Shown here: positions 24,459-35,300 of the stretch, piece after piece
Layout of the letters: every line of letters starts with the position of its first letter
Position numbering within the stretch: position 1 is the stretch's first letter
Assembly (NCBI GenBank): GCA_910584685.1
Contig: CAJUAO010000006.1
Location: 62,001-126,000 of the forward strand
Source of the DNA: an uncultured Lachnospiraceae bacterium
GTDB lineage: Bacteria > Bacillota > Clostridia > Lachnospirales > Lachnospiraceae
Length of the DNA: 64,000 nucleotides
Direction of reading: 5' to 3'
Position numbers and translations under genes: made by a program
The notes under the pieces: generated by a model
Seen by the model: only the letters and a program-made list of their open reading frames with translations
Told to the model about the DNA's origin: nothing
Databases searched by the model: none

Positions 24459-25361
24459 TTGATTTATACGGTAACCTTTAATCCTGCTATTGATTATATA
24501 GTAGGAGTCGATAATTTAAGACACGGAGAGGTAAACAGGTCGGACGAAGAACAGGTGCTGCCGGGAGGAAAGGGAATAAACGTATCTGTTGTCCTTAATA
24601 ATCTGGGAATAAAAAGCACCGCCCTTGGCTTTATTGCAGGCTATACAGGAGATATGATAGAGTCTATGCTTCATAAGTACGGGCTTAATACCGACTTTAT
24701 AAAGCTAAAGGAGGGAATGTCCAGAATAAATGTAAAGATAAAGGCCCAGATGGAAACAGAGATAAACGGCGCGGGGCCTCATGTTTCCGAGGACAGTATA
24801 GAGGAGCTTTACAGTAAGCTGAAAGGCCTTAAAAGCGGAGATTTTCTTGTCCTTTCAGGAAGCATACCCCACACTGCAGACAATAAGGCGTATATGGAAA
24901 TAATGGAATTTTTAGACGGAAAAGGGGTAAAGGCAGCGGTAGATGCAACGGGAAAGCTTTTGCTTAATGTGCTGAAATATAAGCCGTTTCTTGTTAAGCC
25001 CAATATACATGAGCTTGGAGAGCTGTTTGAGGTTACTCTGAGAAACAGGAGTGACGTCGAGGTATATGCAAGAAAGCTTAAGGAGCAGGGAGCGGTAAAT
25101 GTGCTTGTTTCAATGGCAGGAGACGGGGCGCTTTTAATTGATGAAAATGGAAAGGTTCATGAGCTTGACGCTCCTATGGGAAGGGTAATTAATTCCGTAG
25201 GAGCGGGAGATTCCATGGTGGCGGGATTTATAGCAGGCTATCTGGAAACAGGCTCCTATGAAGATGCCTTAAAAAAAGGAGTAGCGGCGGGAAGCGCGTC
25301 TGCATTTTCAAAAAATCTTGCAACCATGGAACAGGTTGAGGAGCTGCTTAAGGAGCTGTAA
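24459..25361 (+). CDS. fruK: PfkB-family sugar kinase, likely 1-phosphofructokinase
   Basis: Phosphorylates a sugar phosphate, most likely fructose-1-phosphate; tagatose-6-phosphate is the main alternative. The 300-residue protein opens YTVTFNPAIDY as FruK/LacC do, has GGKGINVSVVLNNLG near residue 40, and ends with the PfkB anion-hole motif NSVGAGDSMVAGF, whose Asp is the catalytic base. The TTG at 24459 is chosen because GGAGGT lies 8 bp upstream. There are no fruR or fruA neighbours. The galactosidase gene follows, so a tagatose-type role is conceivable. Confidence 0.8.
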   Translation: MIYTVTFNPAIDYIVGVDNLRHGEVNRSDEEQVLPGGKGINVSVVLNNLGIKSTALGFIAGYTGDMIESMLHKYGLNTDFIKLKEGMSRINVKIKAQMETEINGAGPHVSEDSIEELYSKLKGLKSGDFLVLSGSIPHTADNKAYMEIMEFLDGKGVKAAVDATGKLLLNVLKYKPFLVKPNIHELGELFEVTLRNRSDVEVYARKLKEQGAVNVLVSMAGDGALLIDENGKVHELDAPMGRVINSVGAGDSMVAGFIAGYLETGSYEDALKKGVAAGSASAFSKNLATMEQVEELLKEL

Positions 25362-25398
25362 AAACCGCTAAAATACAAAAAGTGTAGGAATAAAACTC

Positions 25399-25427
25399 TT
25401 GAACAAACTCTTCCTCCATTATATACT
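25399..25427 (+). promoter_or_regulatory. Promoter of the GH42 gene
   Basis: TTGAAC (25399-25404), 17 bp, TATACT (25422-25427). The spacer contains TTCCTCCATT (25411-25420), the exact complement of AATGGAGGAA (25459-25468), the gene's ribosome binding site. Confidence 0.6.
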
Positions 25428-25472
25428 TACTATATGAAAAATTGTGAATCTATCACAGAATGGAGGAATAGC

Positions 25473-27524
25473 GTGAATAAAAATATTTCAAAAAACAAAA
25501 TCGTTACAGACCATTTAATACACGGGGCGGACTATAATCCTGACCAGTGGCTTGACTATCCTGAGGTACTAAACGAGGATGTGCGTCTTATGAAGCTTGC
25601 AGGCGTGAATCAGGCTTCCGTAGCCATATTTGCATGGAAGGCCCTTGAGCCGGAGGAGGGAGTATATAACTTCGGATGGCTTGACGAGCTTTTTGACAGA
25701 CTGGAGGCAAACGGAATAGACGTATATCTGGCTACCCCGTCGGGAGCAAGACCTGCATGGATGGATAAAAACCATCCGGAATGTTTAAGGGTAGAGGGAA
25801 ACAGGGTGAAAAACCTTCACGGCTTAAGGCATAATCACTGCTATACCGCGCCTTACTACAGGGAAAAGGTACGGCAGATGAACACAATGCTGGCAGAGAG
25901 ATACAAGGACAGGAAGGCGTTAAAGCTGTGGCATATATCAAACGAATACGGAGGAGAATGTCACTGTGAGCTTTGTCAGGAGGCCTTCAGAGACTACCTT
26001 AGAAAAAAATATAACAATGACATAAAGCTCCTAAACGACCAGTGGTGGACAAGATTTTGGAGCCATGAGTACGGCAGCTTTGACGAGATAGAGTCGCCAG
26101 CGCCTCACGGAGAAACATGTATACACGGTCTTATTCTTGACTGGAGACGGTTCGTCACACATCAGACAAACGAATTTATGAAAAACGAGATAGAGCCTCT
26201 TAAGAGAATTACGCCGAATATTCCTGTAGCTACAAACATGATGGGAACCTTTCCGGGACTTAACTACTGGAAAATGGCAGAGAGCGTAGATATTATTTCA
26301 TGGGACAATTATCCCGCATGGCATAACGACTGGGAAAGCGAGGCAGATACGGCGGCAAATATAGCGTTTACCCATGATATAAACCGTTCCCTTAAAAAGC
26401 AGCCGTTTCTCCTTATGGAGAGCACTCCAAGCAATGTAAACTGGATGAGCGTAAATAAGCTTAAAAGACCGGGAATGCATGGGCTTTCGTCAATACAGGC
26501 AGTTGCCCACGGAGCAGACAGCGTACAGTATTTCCAGTGGAGAAAGGGACGGGGCTCAAGCGAAAAGCTTCACGGAGCCGTAGTGGACCACTGCGGACAT
26601 GAGAATACAAGAGTATTTAAAGAGGTTGCCGCCTTAGGAGCAGATTTAAAGAAACTGGACGGCATTGTCGGCACATGCGTAAGGCCGGAGGTTGCAGTAA
26701 TTTATGACTGGGATAACAGATGGGCAATAGACGAGCTTCAGGGCATGAACAGGGACAGAAACTACGAGGGCACATGTAAAAGCCATTACAAGTCATTTTG
26801 GAAGCTTGGAATACCTGTGGACGTAAATGACGAGGAGCAGGATTTCTCAGGCTATAAGCTTGTTATAGCTCCTATGATGTACATGTCAAAGGCAGGAGTG
26901 GCAGACAGGCTTAAAAGCTTTGTAAACGACGGAGGTACGGTAGTGTTCACCTATGCCACAGGCTGGGTAAACGAAAATGATTTGTGCTATCTTGGAGGCT
27001 TTCCGGGGGACGGTCTTATGGAGCTTACAGGAGTGTGGGCGGAGGAGCTTGACCCGCTGTATCCTTCAGACAGAAACAGCATAACAACAGCAGAGGGAAC
27101 AAAATACCAGTGCTATAGCATGTGTGAAATTATTCATCCAAAGTCAGACAATGTAAAGGTGCTGGCTTCATATGATGATGATTTCTATAAAGGAATGGCT
27201 GCCGTTACGGAAAATACCTATGGAAAGGGAAAATGCTACTATATAGCTGCTCGTACGGAAAACCGGTTTATGGATGATTTCTACGGAAAACTTGCAAAAG
27301 AGCTTGACCTTGAAAAGCCAATGATAGAAGCTGTGGCAGACGGTGTGTCCGTGGAGACAAGATACGGCGACGGTGAGGAATATTACTTTATAATGAACTT
27401 CAATAATGAAGAAAAGTCCATAAAGCTCACCTGCACCGGTACGGATGTTATTTCCGGAGAAAAGGTATCGTCTTTAATAGTATTAAAACCGTTTGGCTAC
27501 AGAATACTTAAGATAGAGGGGTAG
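25473..27524 (+). CDS. Beta-galactosidase, GH42
   Basis: Cytoplasmic (no signal peptide) retaining beta-galactosidase that removes galactose from short beta-galactans or galacto-oligosaccharides. The 683-residue protein has GADYNPDQW at the N-terminus, acid/base E158 in HISNEYGG, and nucleophile E316 in LLMESTPS, spaced as in GH42. The GTG at 25473 is preferred because GGAGGA lies 5 bp upstream; an upstream ATG at 25434 overlaps the expected transcription start. A Cys cluster (ECHCELCQEAF) resembles the zinc site seen in some GH42 enzymes. The GH30 gene follows within 10 bp. Confidence 0.92.
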   Translation: MNKNISKNKIVTDHLIHGADYNPDQWLDYPEVLNEDVRLMKLAGVNQASVAIFAWKALEPEEGVYNFGWLDELFDRLEANGIDVYLATPSGARPAWMDKNHPECLRVEGNRVKNLHGLRHNHCYTAPYYREKVRQMNTMLAERYKDRKALKLWHISNEYGGECHCELCQEAFRDYLRKKYNNDIKLLNDQWWTRFWSHEYGSFDEIESPAPHGETCIHGLILDWRRFVTHQTNEFMKNEIEPLKRITPNIPVATNMMGTFPGLNYWKMAESVDIISWDNYPAWHNDWESEADTAANIAFTHDINRSLKKQPFLLMESTPSNVNWMSVNKLKRPGMHGLSSIQAVAHGADSVQYFQWRKGRGSSEKLHGAVVDHCGHENTRVFKEVAALGADLKKLDGIVGTCVRPEVAVIYDWDNRWAIDELQGMNRDRNYEGTCKSHYKSFWKLGIPVDVNDEEQDFSGYKLVIAPMMYMSKAGVADRLKSFVNDGGTVVFTYATGWVNENDLCYLGGFPGDGLMELTGVWAEELDPLYPSDRNSITTAEGTKYQCYSMCEIIHPKSDNVKVLASYDDDFYKGMAAVTENTYGKGKCYYIAARTENRFMDDFYGKLAKELDLEKPMIEAVADGVSVETRYGDGEEYYFIMNFNNEEKSIKLTCTGTDVISGEKVSSLIVLKPFGYRILKIEG

Positions 27525-27532
27525 CGGTGTTG

Positions 27533-29083
27533 ATGAAAAGGAATTTAAAGAAATTAACGGCATTTGTCCTTTGTATATGCATGGGTATTACGCTTATTTA
27601 CGGCTGCTCAGGTAAAAAGGACAATGAAGGAGCTACAGAGGCAAAGGAAACAACAGACAGCAATAAGGAAAAGGATACGCAAAAGGAGACAGAGCCGGTG
27701 ACAGTAAAGGATTTAAAGCTTACCCTTGACGAAGGCGTTACCTATCAGACCATAGAAAGCTTTGGCGCAAGCGGAGCATGGTGGAGCCAGGATGTAGGCG
27801 GCTGGACCGAGGGTAAGGAAGAAGGCGTGGAGCCGAGAGAACAGATTGCAGAGCTTTTGTATGACAGGGAAAAGGGCATAGGCCTTACAAATTACAGATA
27901 CAATATAGGCGCAGGAACAGCAGACAATCCTTCAAATTATTCAGGCATAGGAGATATTTGGAGACGCGCCGAGAGCTTTCTTGATGAAAACGGAAATTAC
28001 GACTGGACTAAGGATGAAAACGCAATATGGTTTATGAACAAAGCCGTAGACAAGGGTGCTAAGGAGCTTGTGTTTTTCTGCAACAGCCCCATAGTTTCTC
28101 TTACCAAAAACGGCAAGGGCTGCGGAGACGCCAATGAGGGCGGGGCTACGTCAAACCTCCCAAAAGAAAATTACAGGGCGTTTGCAGAATATGTCCTTGA
28201 TGTGGTAGAGCATTTTATTGGCGAGGGCTATCCCGTAAAATATGTTTCCCCTGTAAATGAGCCCCAGTGGGAGTGGACAGGAGGACAGGAGGGCTGTCAT
28301 TTTGAGCCTGACGAGCTGGTAGAATTTTTAAATGTTTTTCTTGACGTATTGGAGGAAAGAAATATAGAAGGCTTGGAGCTTTCTGCGCCGGAGCTTGGAG
28401 AGTGGGGCAATTCAAGCTATAAATACTATGACGCAATATTTGCAGATGAAAGGCTTAAAAATGCTTTAACCTCCCTTGACGTGCACTCATACTGGTCGGA
28501 TACAAACGCAAAGACAGCCTTGATGGATTATCTGAATAAAAAAGGACTTTCAGGCCTTGACTTAAAGATGAGCGAGTGGTGTGAGATGAAAAACGGCAGG
28601 GATACAGGCATGAGCTCAGCCCTGGAGCTTGCGCTTACCGTTCAGACAGACTTAACGAAGCTTAATGTTTCATCATGGCAGTATTGGATTGCAGTAAGCT
28701 GCTATGATTACAGAGACGGTCTTATATATGTGTTTAAGGGTAATCATGAGGTGGTGGAAACAAAGAGGCTGTGGGCGTTAGGAAATTTCAGCCGCTTTGT
28801 AAGACCGGGCTATGTGCGTGTAGACAGTAAAACGGATAATTTAAATGTATTGTCATCAGCCTTTAAGGGCACCGACAACGAGGGACGGGAAAATCTTGTT
28901 GTTGTTCTTGTAAACAACAGCGACAGTCAGCTTACCATTGATGCAGGCAGCTTTAGCGGCTATTCCTCAGGGGAGGTATACGTGACTGATAAGGAGCATT
29001 CTCTTGAAAAAACGGAAGATGTAAAGAATACGCCCGTAAATGTTCCCGCCAAATCAATAGTTACGGTTACAGTTAAAAAGTAG
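27533..29083 (+). CDS. GH30 glycosidase lipoprotein, likely endo-beta-1,6-galactanase type
   Basis: Exported and lipid-anchored enzyme. The signal peptide ends in lipobox LIYGC, followed by a Lys/Glu/Thr linker. The catalytic domain has IESFGASGAWW (typical of GH30), acid/base E243 in SPVNEPQWEW, and nucleophile E348 in MSEWCEM. The C-terminal beta-domain is present. The sequence style fits the subfamily cutting beta-1,6-galactan of arabinogalactan, but the subfamily needs confirmation. The start is uncertain among GTG 27527, TTG 27530 and ATG 27533. It overlaps functionally with GH42: outside cutting, inside trimming. Confidence 0.8.
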   Translation: MKRNLKKLTAFVLCICMGITLIYGCSGKKDNEGATEAKETTDSNKEKDTQKETEPVTVKDLKLTLDEGVTYQTIESFGASGAWWSQDVGGWTEGKEEGVEPREQIAELLYDREKGIGLTNYRYNIGAGTADNPSNYSGIGDIWRRAESFLDENGNYDWTKDENAIWFMNKAVDKGAKELVFFCNSPIVSLTKNGKGCGDANEGGATSNLPKENYRAFAEYVLDVVEHFIGEGYPVKYVSPVNEPQWEWTGGQEGCHFEPDELVEFLNVFLDVLEERNIEGLELSAPELGEWGNSSYKYYDAIFADERLKNALTSLDVHSYWSDTNAKTALMDYLNKKGLSGLDLKMSEWCEMKNGRDTGMSSALELALTVQTDLTKLNVSSWQYWIAVSCYDYRDGLIYVFKGNHEVVETKRLWALGNFSRFVRPGYVRVDSKTDNLNVLSSAFKGTDNEGRENLVVVLVNNSDSQLTIDAGSFSGYSSGEVYVTDKEHSLEKTEDVKNTPVNVPAKSIVTVTVKK

Positions 29084-29144
29084 ACAAACGCCCTGCTCCA
29101 TGATAAAATAAAAACTAAATATTGAAAGAATAGGAACCTCCGAC

Positions 29145-31568
29145 ATGGTAAAGTTTGAAAATGGCAACATTAGAATATCGGTGCGAAACCTTGTGGAATT
29201 TATTTTGCGAAGCGGGGACATAGACGACCGCTACGGCGGAAAGCGTGAGAAGGATGCTATGCAGCTTGGCAGCAGAATACACAGAAAAATACAGGGACGC
29301 ATGGGTGCAGATTACCGCTCGGAGGTTCCTCTTAAGTTAAAAATGGAATATGATGATTTTTATATATCCGTGGAGGGCAGAGCCGACGGGATTATCACAC
29401 AGAAAGAGCCGGGAGAAAATCAGCCGGAAGCTGTTATTGACGAAATAAAATCCATGTATGCAGATGTGAGCAGGCTTAAGGAGCCTGTTTTGCTTCACAA
29501 GGCACAGGCTATGTGCTACGGCTATATATATGGTACGCAAAATAAGCTTTCTCTTGTAGGGATAAGAATGACATATGTAAATATTGAAAGCGAGGATGTA
29601 AACGATGAGGAAATAAAGTATTTCAATTACGTATTCACCATAGAGCAGTTAGAAGAAGAGTTTATGGTCATAGTAAATGAATATTATAAATGGGCAAGGC
29701 TTGTATACGACCATATGCAGCTTAGAAATAAAAGCGCCGAAAGGCTTGCCTTTCCCTTTGAATACAGAGAGGGGCAGAGGACAATAGCGGTAAATACCTA
29801 CAAGGCAATTAAAAAAGGCGTGCAGCTATATATACAGGCTCCTACGGGAGTAGGAAAAACAATGTCGGTAATTTTTCCGGCAGTAAAGTCGGTAGGTGAG
29901 AAAATAACCGATAAAATATTTTATCTGACTGCAAAAACCATAACGGGAACAGTGGCTCATCAGGCGTACAGGATTTTAAGGGAAAAAGGCCTTAAGTTTA
30001 AAACTATCGCAATTACAGCCAAGGAAAAAATATGCCCAAATACTGCGCTTACAGAGTGTAATCCCGTTAAATGTGAAAGGGCAAAGGGCCATTTTGACAG
30101 AGTAAATAAAGCTATATTTGACATGATAGAGCACGAAGACGATATAACAAGGGAGGTAATAGAGGAATACGCCCTGCGTTACGGCGTCTGTCCCTTTGAA
30201 ATGTGTCTTGACGCCAGCTATTTTGCAGACGCCATTATATGCGATTACAACTATGCCTTTGACCCAAATGCAAAGCTAAAGAGATATTTTGCCGACGGGA
30301 CAAAAAACGACTATGTATTTCTGGTGGATGAGGCCCATAACCTTATAGACAGGGCAAGGGAAATGTACAGCGCAGCTCTTTGCAAGGAGAACATACTGGA
30401 GGCAAAGAGGATTTTAGGCACAAGAGATAAGCGCACGACAGGCTGTCTTGAGAGGTGCAATAAAAATATGCTGGAAAAAAAGCGTATGTGCGGTGAAAGC
30501 ATGTATATTTTACTTGAAAGCATAGGTGATTTTATCCTGCAGGTTGAGAGGGCGTACTCACAGCTTGAAAAGATATTAGAAGTGTACAAGGAGTTTGACG
30601 GCAGGGATAAAATTCTTAAGCTTTATTTTGATATGAGCCACTTCCTTGCCATGTATGACGCTATGGATGAAAAATACGAAACTGTGGCACGGATAGGCGA
30701 CGACGGCAATTTTTACATACATCTTATGTGCGTAAACCCGTCGGGAAACCTTAAGGCATGTATGGATACTGCAATTAGCACTGTTATGTATTCCGGAACC
30801 CTGCTTCCGGTGAATTATTATAAGCTTCTTTTAAGCGGCGACACAGAGGACTTTGCAATATATATAAATTCACCCTTTTCAAGGGAAAAACGTCTCATAG
30901 CGATAGGAAATGACGTAACCACAAAATATACAAGACGCAGCGGCAGGGAATACGAGAGGATAGCAGATTACATCTGGAGCGTTATATCAGCAAAAAGGGG
31001 CAATTATATGGTATTCTTTCCCTCATACAGATTTATGGAGGATGTAAGGGTTATATTTATGGAAAAATATGGACATAATATAGCGGAAACCAATATAAAT
31101 ATATCCTGCCAGTCACAGGGCATGACGGAGGGAGAAAGAGAAGAGTTTTTAGGGCTGTTTGACGACGGCAGGGATAATGTGCTGGCCTTTTGTATTATGG
31201 GAGGAATATTTTCCGAGGGTATAGATTTGGCAAATGAAAGGCTTATCGGTACAATAATTGCAGGCACGGGCTTTCCCCAGGTATGCATGGACAGGGAAAT
31301 AATTAAAAATTATTTTGAGAGGCAGGGAATGAACGGCTTTGACTTTGCTTACAGATATCCGGGAATGAACAAGGTTCTTCAGGCTGCCGGCAGAGTCATA
31401 AGAACTGTAGATGACGTTGGAGTTATACTTCTTTTGGACGACAGATTTTTAAACGGCGATTATAAAGCCTTGTTTCCAAGAGAATGGGAGGACAGGAAAA
31501 CAGTTAATATAAATCAGGTTAATGATATTGTAAATGAATTTTGGAATGGAAAAATTGAAAAGAGATAA
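29145..31568 (+). CDS. PD-(D/E)XK nuclease fused to an XPD/DinG-type helicase
   Basis: Predicted DNA repair enzyme of 807 residues. The N-terminal 200 residues look like a Cas4/RecB-type nuclease: GSRIH near 35, a GRADGII aspartate, EIKSMY and a downstream HKAQAMCYGY. The helicase has Walker A APTGVGKT (232-239), DEAH at 395-398, and cysteines C297, C305, C310, C349 and C354, which can supply the four Fe-S ligands. The C-terminus has GIDLANERL and QAAGRVIRT (motif VI). A weak AGGAA site precedes the ATG. It lies between the GH30 gene and a DUF1461 gene with no CRISPR nearby. Confidence 0.82.
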   Translation: MVKFENGNIRISVRNLVEFILRSGDIDDRYGGKREKDAMQLGSRIHRKIQGRMGADYRSEVPLKLKMEYDDFYISVEGRADGIITQKEPGENQPEAVIDEIKSMYADVSRLKEPVLLHKAQAMCYGYIYGTQNKLSLVGIRMTYVNIESEDVNDEEIKYFNYVFTIEQLEEEFMVIVNEYYKWARLVYDHMQLRNKSAERLAFPFEYREGQRTIAVNTYKAIKKGVQLYIQAPTGVGKTMSVIFPAVKSVGEKITDKIFYLTAKTITGTVAHQAYRILREKGLKFKTIAITAKEKICPNTALTECNPVKCERAKGHFDRVNKAIFDMIEHEDDITREVIEEYALRYGVCPFEMCLDASYFADAIICDYNYAFDPNAKLKRYFADGTKNDYVFLVDEAHNLIDRAREMYSAALCKENILEAKRILGTRDKRTTGCLERCNKNMLEKKRMCGESMYILLESIGDFILQVERAYSQLEKILEVYKEFDGRDKILKLYFDMSHFLAMYDAMDEKYETVARIGDDGNFYIHLMCVNPSGNLKACMDTAISTVMYSGTLLPVNYYKLLLSGDTEDFAIYINSPFSREKRLIAIGNDVTTKYTRRSGREYERIADYIWSVISAKRGNYMVFFPSYRFMEDVRVIFMEKYGHNIAETNINISCQSQGMTEGEREEFLGLFDDGRDNVLAFCIMGGIFSEGIDLANERLIGTIIAGTGFPQVCMDREIIKNYFERQGMNGFDFAYRYPGMNKVLQAAGRVIRTVDDVGVILLLDDRFLNGDYKALFPREWEDRKTVNINQVNDIVNEFWNGKIEKR

Positions 31569-31574
31569 ATATAT

Positions 31575-32351
31575 ATGGAAGAATCACAAAAAAGGCAGGA
31601 AAAAATAAATCTTTGGATAAGGCGTATAACAGGAATAATAACAGGCGTTGCCCTTGTGCTTATTTTAGCCGTTTCATCGGTGGAAATAGCTGCATACTCT
31701 GATTTTGGCTTCTATGAAAGAGAGTATGCAAAATATAATGTGAACTCCCCGGAGGGTATAGTAAATATGGAGATGGACGAGCTTGTAAGGGTTACGGAGG
31801 AAATGATGGCGTACCTTAGGGGAGACAGGGACGATATGGTAATATATGCCCTTATTGACGGTAAGGAAAAGGAAATGTTTAACGACATAGAAAAATATCA
31901 TATGGCGGATGTTAGAGCCCTCTTTATAAAGGGACTTAACATAAGGCGTATTTCCATTGCCATAGTAGTGCTTGGCGTAAGCCTTCTTTCCATTATATAT
32001 GGCTTTAAGAGAAGCATAAAATCAATATTTATAAATATAAAAAGAGTTATCCTTGCAGTGTGGGCGGCGGCTATAGTGATTGTGGCGGCGGCGCTGGTTG
32101 ATTTCACAGCGGTGTTTTACATGTTTCACTATATATTTTTTGATAATCTGGCATGGCAGCTTGACGGAGAAATAAGCAGATTGATAAATATGCTTCCGGA
32201 AGGATTTTTTGTAGACATTGCCATACGAATTGGTGTAATATATATTTTATCAAATTTAATAATATTAGCTTTGGCTTTTTTTATTAAACGTGGTAAACTA
32301 TTTTCATTAAGTCAAAAAAATATAATTGGAGGTACTTATGAGCAAGGTTAA
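31575..32351 (+). CDS. DUF1461 (TIGR01906) integral membrane protein
   Basis: 258 residues, four or so hydrophobic helices (about 20-40, 120-140, 155-185, 220-245), with an extracytoplasmic loop after the first. The loop holds family-typical FYEREYAKYNV and EMDELVRVTEEMMAYLRG. Function is unknown. Its last 14 bases overlap the purL start, and the purL ribosome binding site is inside this gene, so translation of the two is probably coupled. It starts 7 bp after the helicase gene. Confidence 0.8.
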   Translation: MEESQKRQEKINLWIRRITGIITGVALVLILAVSSVEIAAYSDFGFYEREYAKYNVNSPEGIVNMEMDELVRVTEEMMAYLRGDRDDMVIYALIDGKEKEMFNDIEKYHMADVRALFIKGLNIRRISIAIVVLGVSLLSIIYGFKRSIKSIFINIKRVILAVWAAAIVIVAAALVDFTAVFYMFHYIFFDNLAWQLDGEISRLINMLPEGFFVDIAIRIGVIYILSNLIILALAFFIKRGKLFSLSQKNIIGGTYEQG

Positions 32352-35300
32352 GAGAGTATACGTAGAAAAAAAAGCGCCGTATGCCGTAAGGGCAAAAGAG
32401 CTTAAGGAGGAGATAGAGAGCTTCTTAGGCATAAAAACAGTTACAGGCGTGAGAGTTTTGGTGCGTTATGATGTGGAAAATCTTTCAGATGACACATATA
32501 AGGCAGCGCTTACTACAGTATTTTCAGAGCCCCCTGTAGATTCCCTTTATGAGGAGGAATTTCCACACCATCCATCTGACAGAATATTCAGCGTGGAGTA
32601 CCTTCCGGGACAGTTTGACCAGAGAGCGGACTCAGCAGTTCAATGCGTAAGGTTTTTAAATGAAAATGAAGAGCCTGTTATAAGAACGGCTGTTACATAT
32701 GTTATATCAGGCGATGTGACTGACGTACAGTTTGAAAGCATAAAGTCCTTTAACATAAATCCTGTGGATTCAAGGGAGACGGATTTAGTAAAGCCTGACA
32801 CCTTAGTGACGGATTTTGAGGAGCCGCAGGATGTGAAAATACTTGAGGGCTTTAAGGATATGGACGAGGCCTCCCTTAAGGAGCTGTATGATTCCTTCGG
32901 ACTGGCTATGACCTTTAAGGACTTTCTTCATATACAGAATTATTTTAAGAATGAGGAAAACAGAGAGCCTTCCATGACGGAGATAAGAGTTCTTGACACA
33001 TACTGGTCAGACCACTGCCGTCACACCACCTTTCAGACAGAGCTTAAGAATATAGCCTTTGACGAGGGCTATTACAATAAGCCTGTCACAGACACATACA
33101 ACAGGTATATGGCAGACAGGGAGATTATTTACAAGGGCAGGGACGATAAGTTTGTCTGTCTTATGGACCTTGCCCTTCTTGCAATGAAAAAGCTTAAAAA
33201 GGAAGGAAAGCTTAATGACCAGGAGGAATCGGAGGAGATAAACGCCTGCAGCATAGTAGTTCCTGTGGAGATTGACGGGAAAACAGAGGAGTGGCTTGTT
33301 AATTTTAAGAATGAGACACACAATCATCCTACGGAGATAGAGCCCTTCGGCGGCGCTGCAACATGTCTTGGAGGAGCCATCAGAGACCCTCTTTCAGGAC
33401 GTACCTATGTATATCAGGCTATGCGTGTAACAGGCGCAGCAGACCCTACAAAATCAGTAAAGGAAACCTTAAAGGGCAAGCTTCCACAGAAAAAGCTTGT
33501 GAGGGGCGCGGCAGACGGCTACAGCTCATACGGTAATCAGATTGGGCTTGCAACAGGTCTTGTAAAGGAGATTTATCATCCCGCCTACGTTGCAAAGAGA
33601 ATGGAAATAGGCGCAGTTATGGGCGCAGCTCCAAGGAGGGCGGTAAAGAGGGAAACCTCAGAGCCGGGAGATATTATTATATTGCTTGGAGGAAGAACAG
33701 GAAGAGACGGCTGCGGCGGCGCAACAGGCTCGTCAAAGGTTCATACGGAGGCGTCAATAGAGACCTGCGGCGCGGAGGTGCAGAAGGGAAACGCCCCTAC
33801 AGAGAGAAAAATACAGAGATTATTCAGACGTGAAGAGGTAAGCAGGCTTATAAAGAAATGCAACGACTTTGGCGCAGGGGGAGTATCCGTAGCCATAGGA
33901 GAGCTTGCAGACGGACTTGACATTGACCTTGACAAGGTGCCAAAGAAATATGCAGGGCTTGACGGCACGGAGATTTCCATATCAGAGTCCCAGGAGCGTA
34001 TGGCGGTAGTAGTAGAGCCAAAGGATGTGGAAGAGTTTTTGAAATATGCAGACGAGGAAAACTTAGAGGCTGTTATAGTGGCGGTTGTTAAGGAAAATCC
34101 GCGTCTTACACTTAAGTGGAGAGGAAAGACCATAGTAGATATAAAGAGAGCCTTCCTTGATACAAACGGAGCCCATCAGGAGACGGATGTACAGGTAGAT
34201 ATGCCGTCAAAGGAGGACAGCTATTTTATAAAGAAACAGGTGTCAGACGTAAGACAGGCATGGCTGGACACTCTTTCAGATTTGAATGTCTGCTCCCAGA
34301 AGGGTCTGGTTGAAATGTTTGACGGCTCCATTGGCGCAGGCTCTGTGTTTATGCCTCACGGAGGAAGGCATCAGCTTACGGAAACCCAGACTATGGTAGC
34401 AAAGCTGCCTGTTCTTAAGGGTAAGTGCGATACGGTTACAATGATGAGCTATGGCTTTGACCCGTATCTTTCAAGCTGGAGCCCGTACCACGGAAGCATA
34501 TACGCAGTTGTAGAATCAGTTGCAAAGATAGTAGCTTCAGGCGGTGATTACAAAAAGATAAGATTTACATTCCAGGAGTATTTCCGCCGCATGACAGAAA
34601 ATCCAAGACGCTGGAGCCAGCCATTTGCATCCCTTCTTGGCGCTTATGACGCCCAGCTTGGCTTCGGGCTTCCGTCTATCGGAGGAAAGGACAGCATGTC
34701 AGGCACCTTCAACGATATTGACGTTCCTCCGACTCTTGTATCCTTTGCGGTAGATGTGGCTAAGGAAGCCGATATTGTTACGCCGGAATTTAAAAATGCC
34801 GGAGACATGATTGTTAAATTTACTATAGAGAGAGATGAGTTTGACAAGCCTGTATACGAGCAGGTAATGAAGCTGTATGATGCAATACATTCACTTACAG
34901 GCAGCAAGGCTATAGTGGCAGCTTATGCTCTTGATTCAAAGGGAGTGGCAGCCGCCGTGTCAAAGATGGCCTTCGGCAACAGGCTCGGCATAGATATAGA
35001 AGAAACTGTTAAGCCTGAGGATTTGTTTGCTGTGGAATTTGGCAATATAATAGCAGAAATTCCGCAGGATAAGCTTTCTCTTGCAGAAGAAGTTCTGAAA
35101 AAGGCAGGACTTTTAAGCGGCATGTCAGTAATTGGAGCTGTGACAGACGAAGAAGCTATAAAATACGGAAATATGACCATAAGTCTTGACGATGCCATAA
35201 GGGAATGGGAGAGGCCTTTGGAAAAGGTATTTCCTACAAGGGCATCGGCAGATACAAGCACTCTTGACACGCCTTTATATGATAAGGGACAGATATATGT

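Noticed and set aside
29145..31568. Defence island around the nuclease-helicase
   Set aside because: Neighbours are glycosidase, membrane and purine genes; nothing else has a defence signature.
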